Assembly (NCBI GenBank): GCA_026874595.1 | Contig: CM049307.1 | Span: 41,792,362 to 41,856,361, forward strand | From: Sipunculus nudus | Taxonomy: Eukaryota; Annelida; Sipuncula; Golfingiida; Sipunculidae | Direction: 5' to 3' | Length of the DNA stretch: 64,000 nt | Position numbers and translations under genes: made by a program | The notes under the pieces: model-generated | The model's database searches: none | The model's input: the letters and a program-made list of their open reading frames with translations, nothing else | Told to the model about the DNA's origin: nothing | In this document: positions 59,560 through 64,000 of the stretch, piece after piece | Layout: each line of letters begins with the position of its first letter | How positions within the stretch are numbered: position 1 is the first letter of the stretch

Positions 59560-61816
59560 CTAGCACATGCAGTGAGTAAAAGGTGTATCTGACTGCAGTA
59601 ATACTGTAAGATCCGCACAATGAGCAAAGGATAACTTTGATAACTAAGTTTATAATATTAAGTAGTTTATTTAAGGGAATATATACTAAATTTCATATAA
59701 TATATTTTATTCATTTTTATTATGCTTTTATACTTTCCTTTTCTGCTCTCTTTTTCCTATTGATCGTCTATTTTGGGGGAGCTGGTATAGATGCATCATC
59801 CCCCCCCCCCCGTGGAACCATTCCTGGTTAAATTCGTTTGATCTTATATATATAGATATACACATTCGAATTCTAAACGCTAAGGAATAGCCTGTACGAC
59901 ATAAATAAAAAAAATATATATATTAATAATACCATGCATGAACTTAAGACTGTTAACTTTTACTGTTAACCTGTAATAAAAACATTGTGCCGCTCCTGGT
60001 GGTGCATCATCCGGTGGCAACGGTGGACCAACTATATCGAGGAGGTCGAATATAACCTGGACTATTAATAGTCTTTGATTAAATTATGTTTCTATTTACC
60101 CTTAAACTGAAATTTTAAACTTTGGTTAAATAAAAATCATTTAAAATTTCATATATCACCAGAAAGATGCACAGAATAGAAGAGAAAAAAAAGTTTTTGC
60201 CATACAGTTTAACACTAATCCACTAAAAGGTGGTTTACTGTGAGTAAGTGCTTAAAATGGCACACCTTTTTAAAAATGTTCAATAAAAAAACTGTTAAAA
60301 AAAGAATATAAAAATGAATGGAAAGTTCAAAAATCGATGTGAAATGAAGCAACTATTGACTGATCTTAGATACAGATATTTTTGCCGGGATGCTACAGCC
60401 CGGGTACTATATAACATACCATGGGGAAGCCATAAACCGTATATATGCATGCATGATATAAAAGTAACTTGATGTAAGCCTATTTTCGCCGCCCTGTGGC
60501 CACTGCAATAAGTGCATGGTGACATTTTGTTCCATATCAAGTACCGGTATTTAATTAATATATAATTATTTGGCATAGTCTTGCCCTTTTGTTTATTTTT
60601 TATTACTAGTATATTTTATATCTCTTAATTCCTCTTCATACATTTGTCGAAACCCTGACATTTGTATAAATGCATTAATTTATAAATTAACATATTAAAA
60701 TAGAAGTTATTTCAGGAAGTACGAGGTACCTTAAGGGTGAGCATTTTTTTTACAAAGTTAATGACTTCTGAGGCTAAAATAAGGTTGGTGTCTCGTAGAC
60801 CGCGCGCGTCAATTTTGAACACTCCCCCCCCCCCCCCCCCCCCGAAAAAAAAAATTAATCTTGCATGATTTTCAGTTCACTTTTCCCAATTTTAGCTTCA
60901 GTCGCTCGGACTTTAATTTCTTTCAAGAATTAAAAATAATAAAATTTCGATCAAGTTTGGTTTTGTCATGATGTGCTTTTTCCCGTTTGGCAAAACAATT
61001 CTGTTAGGTTGTCACCTGACCATTTGAATTTTTAGGCCTACTGAACATTTGTGATAGGGCTAAAAAAAGGGGAACACAAATGAATCGCCTCCCGCACTGA
61101 TTTCTGAATAATTTTAAAAAAGTTGCCAGGAACCCGACTTTTTTTCTAACGCATTTAGTTTAGATTTTGCATTTAAAAACATACCCTTACTAAAAAATGT
61201 GAGTGATAGGGCTTATTAATATGAAAATATGAGATGAAGACCATGAATTTGACGGGAAATCATGTAATTTAGACCTATAGGCCTAAGTAGAATGTGAGAG
61301 AACGTGTAACAAGTAATGTACTCTTATGAAATGATATAGGTCGAATATTGCTCCCTCTGCGTTCTAAAATATTCCTGTCTCTGTAAACGTAAAGGGGAGC
61401 AAATTTCGACCATTTGATAAGAGCACAAATAACAAAAAAACTGCCGTCCGTATGTTGATTTTGTAAAACGCCGACCTCGTATGACACACAGTTAAACTCG
61501 ACCAGAACAAAACTCGCCTAAGAACTTGGCAACGTACCCGTCTCGCATCACTTTCACCATAAACATACAGTGAATAAAAGGTATAATGAAAAGTTACTGG
61601 GACAAAAGACGTTAACATAAATTGAATTATACTACAAATATTTGATTATTTTTATCATTTCGTGTGTTTTGATTCAATCCGTAAGACAGTCTCGGATTTC
61701 GATCGATAATTTTATGAATTTTAATCACCCGGAAGTTTGGGGGAATACGCTCCAGAATACCCGGATGTTCAAAAAATCGACAGAAGAAGCAGAGGTTGCA
61801 TCTTCTGACGTGAAAC
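59560..61816. other. AT-rich spacer before RING1/RNF2
   Basis: No gene is seen. Poly-C tracts occur at 59800-59810 and 60825-60842. The last 500 bases are richer in CpG and include TTCTGACGTGAAAC just before the RING1/RNF2 start, a half-match to ATF/E4F sites. The promoter presumably lies here. Confidence 0.5.
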
Positions 61817-62645
61817 ATGGAACAACCTCCCGTGCCCAGCAAAACCTGGGAACTCAGCTTATATGAGCTGCAGCGAACCCCGCAAGAAGCAATCACTGAC
61901 AATACAGAGATCGCTGTATCTCCGCGTAGTCTGCACAGTGAGTTAATGTGTCCGATATGTCTCGATATGTTGAAAAACACCATGACCACCAAAGAGTGTT
62001 TGCACCGTTTTTGTCAAGACTGTATCATTACAGCTCTGCGGAGCGGTAACAAAGAGTGCCCCACATGTCGTAAAAAGCTTGTATCTAAACGGTCACTTCG
62101 TCCAGACCCTAATTTTGACGCCCTCATATCTAAAATATATCCCAGCAGAGACGAGTACGAAGCTCTCCAAGAGCGAGTGCTCGCCAAGTTCAAAACCCCC
62201 AGCCAAGCGTTTGTGAAGAGTATTGAAGAGGGTCTCAAACTCCAAGCCATGAATAAAGCGCAGAGAGTGAGACCAAAAAGAGCACCAGATGGAACAGAAA
62301 TCCGACAAGATGGACCAACGCCGCCGCTGCCAATGACAGATGTCCCACAAGGCAATGGCACAAACAGTTCCGCCCCAAGTCCAGTTCCTGGAGATGTTCC
62401 TTCCAACGCACCGCGCAAGAAACAGAAGATGACTTCAGAAGATTCCGGTGCAAGTGGTGGGGAAATGTCAGTCGGTGACCCAGTATCAGATAGTCAGGAG
62501 GGCCCACCTCCCGCACCGTTACCCCCCACTCCAACAGTCAGTGAAATTGAGCTAGTATTCAAACCACATCCAGATGAGGAGCAAAATGCCAACACAGAAG
62601 CCCTTGCACAGATCAGATATATAAAAACTACAGCAAATGCTACAG
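61817..62645 (+). CDS. RNF2: RING1/RNF2 coding exon 1
   Basis: It encodes the N-terminal arm, RING finger, linker and the first part of RAWUL. The donor GTATTG at 62646 is not strong, but the homologous protein continues exactly at 63422. The open frame to 62767 beyond it is intronic. Confidence 0.9.
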
Positions 62646-63487
62646 GTATTGCAACAGTATATCATACATTTTATCACTGGAAGTTAATTAAGTGTCAATT
62701 GAAAATTTTGCATTTATTTTCACAGTCAGTTTTTTCATGCAGCACAGTTTGGCTCTCAAGTGGATGAGGATCTACCAGCCTCATACGAAATAAAAAATAA
62801 AACTTAACGACTATTTTTCACAATTTCTGGATCTTCGACCCATAGATTATAGGTCTTCCCCGCTTTGATTGTCATAGATTCCAGGATATGTTCAAACCCC
62901 AATAACCAGTCATTAGCATTTAAATGCATGTCTAAGTGCATGTGACCTTAAATATCAAAAATTTGACTGAAATGTGAAAATTAGGCTGTACTGAGTGGTG
63001 TATATCTTTAACAGTTTTTTAATTCCTTGAAAGTTAATTAGGCCTATAAAAAACATTGCCAAATTTCAAAGGACACCCTTGATAGAACAGACTAGTGTGC
63101 TGTCTGTTAATTTTATGGTTGTTGTGCAATTGGTAAACTCGGTAAATATTGCTGAACAAATGTTTCCTTATGTAAACTAGCACATGAAAATCTGTTTACT
63201 GATCTAAATGTTCTGTGATCTTGTCTTTGTGTTTATATGGAGCTCAGCTTAATATATCAGGTCAAGCTGTAGATAGTTAACTATTTTGTTGGAGGGTGGG
63301 GTAGAAAAACATTTTAAAAAATGTTCAGCTTTCTTTAGTACCATTGTTAGTAGTGGCTGAAAATAATATCTTGTTGGCTAGATTTGTTTGGTTTAATTAA
63401 CATATAATGTATTTATTTTAGTGGACCATCTTTCAAAGTACCTTGAATTGCGCCTTGCCTTGGAAGCTCAAAAGAATGGTGAAACTG
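61817..63487 (+). CDS. RNF2: RING1/RNF2 Polycomb E3 ubiquitin ligase (5' part; runs off the window)
   Basis: This is the catalytic subunit of Polycomb repressive complex 1, which monoubiquitinates histone H2A. Exons 61817-62645 and 63422-63487 join in phase (ACA G|TG) to give 298 residues. The conserved N-terminus [18 protein letters not shown] leads into a C3HC4 RING (C45, C48, C61, H63, C66, C69, C81, C84), then [21 protein letters not shown] low-complexity Pro/Ser/Gly linker (about 165-235) follows. The RAWUL domain starts near residue 240 ([10 protein letters not shown]) and reaches [15 protein letters not shown]. The last 50 or so residues should lie to the right. Invertebrates usually have one gene for the vertebrate pair RING1 and RNF2. 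The start is the ATG used by the family. Confidence 0.93.
63422..63487 (+). CDS. RNF2: RING1/RNF2 coding exon 2
   Basis: Acceptor TTATTTTAG at 63413-63421, donor GTAAGT at 63488. It encodes [20 protein letters not shown], highly conserved in RING1/RNF2. The rest of the window (63488-64000) is intron; I see no further exon. Confidence 0.92.
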
Positions 63488-64000
63488 GTAAGTTTTTTCC
63501 TAGTCTTGCTGTATGCTGTCATTCTTTAAAAAAAATTTGGAAATATAGGTTTGATATTAATTCAGATAATCTGAGAATCTAAACCTTGATGAACATTATT
63601 AGTGTTGGCAACTTGGCAGAGGTCTTCTGTGCCTGGCAGGTCATCTGTCCAGGGCCTTTCCAAACCACAGCTATCATCCCATTCCTTGATTGCAATTATA
63701 GTTCCATTACAATAAAAGGCCTTATAAATACAGTATCACTTATGCAGTAGAATGTTAAATATCAGAACACCATGTTCATCCAAAATAAAAAACAGAGAAC
63801 CAAAATTTTGACCATTTATCCGAATTCTGAACAAAGACAAAAAATTCAGATATAAGAATGGTATAAAAAGTTGTCTGATTCAAAACAAAAGTAGGCACAT
63901 CAGTGGTGATACATATTGCCGACTGAGTGCACCGGAGTATAGGTGTGAGAACATTGCCACGCCGGCCGGGGTTGTCCTCGTTAAGTTTATGTGAATCTCC

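Noticed and set aside
61642-62534. Frames overlapping the RING1/RNF2 exon on the other strand and in other frames
   Set aside because: They are shadows of the real exon, whose frame encodes the RING finger.

Overview
The window is eukaryotic nuclear DNA. It is AT-rich and intron-rich, with GT-AG splice sites, metazoan gene families and a heavy load of transposable elements and minisatellites. The repeats include Helitron/Helentron-like elements carrying tandem repeats, a pogo-like MITE and non-LTR retrotransposon fossils. Together they suggest a marine lophotrochozoan, most likely a bivalve mollusc. That assignment is inference.

Layout. At 0.7-3.3 kb (+) lies a two-exon gene for the Mn-dependent ADP-ribose/CDP-alcohol diphosphatase (ADPRM). 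From 3.8 to 19.6 kb there is a nested repeat island. From 19.7 to 21.3 kb (+) lies a decayed second copy of ADPRM that keeps its splice sites but has lost two metal-binding motifs. From 21.4 to 27.5 kb I see AT-rich intergenic DNA without genes. From 27.9 to 55.4 kb (-) lies one large gene, the E4F1 transcription factor homologue. I could join 19 phase-consistent coding exons (3,426 nt, 1,141 aa). The gap from 55.4 to 61.8 kb holds a palindrome-ended MITE, TA microsatellites and a non-LTR fossil. From 61.8 kb (+) the first two coding exons of the Polycomb E3 ligase RING1/RNF2 homologue are present; the gene runs off the right edge.

Main finding. The N-terminus of the E4F1 homologue (exons 1-3) encodes an HMG box that joins in phase to the E4F1 atypical C2HC finger and twelve further zinc fingers. 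Vertebrate E4F1 as I know it has no HMG box and about nine fingers. The HMG box is split by an intron carrying a 2.4-kb, 22-bp minisatellite with higher-order structure.

Repeats. Three repeat families (called R1, R2 and R3 here) share an exact 12-bp palindrome, GGTGGCGCCACC, which I counted 13 times. R1 begins with GTATCCGCC and ends with a hairpin followed by CTAG, always between T residues, as in Helentron-type elements. One R1 copy fills almost a whole E4F1 intron, and another is inserted in an R2 unit with a readable target site. E4F1 and RING1/RNF2 stand head to head about 6.4 kb apart; E4F1 is known to bind BMI1, a RING1/RNF2 partner, so the pairing is suggestive.
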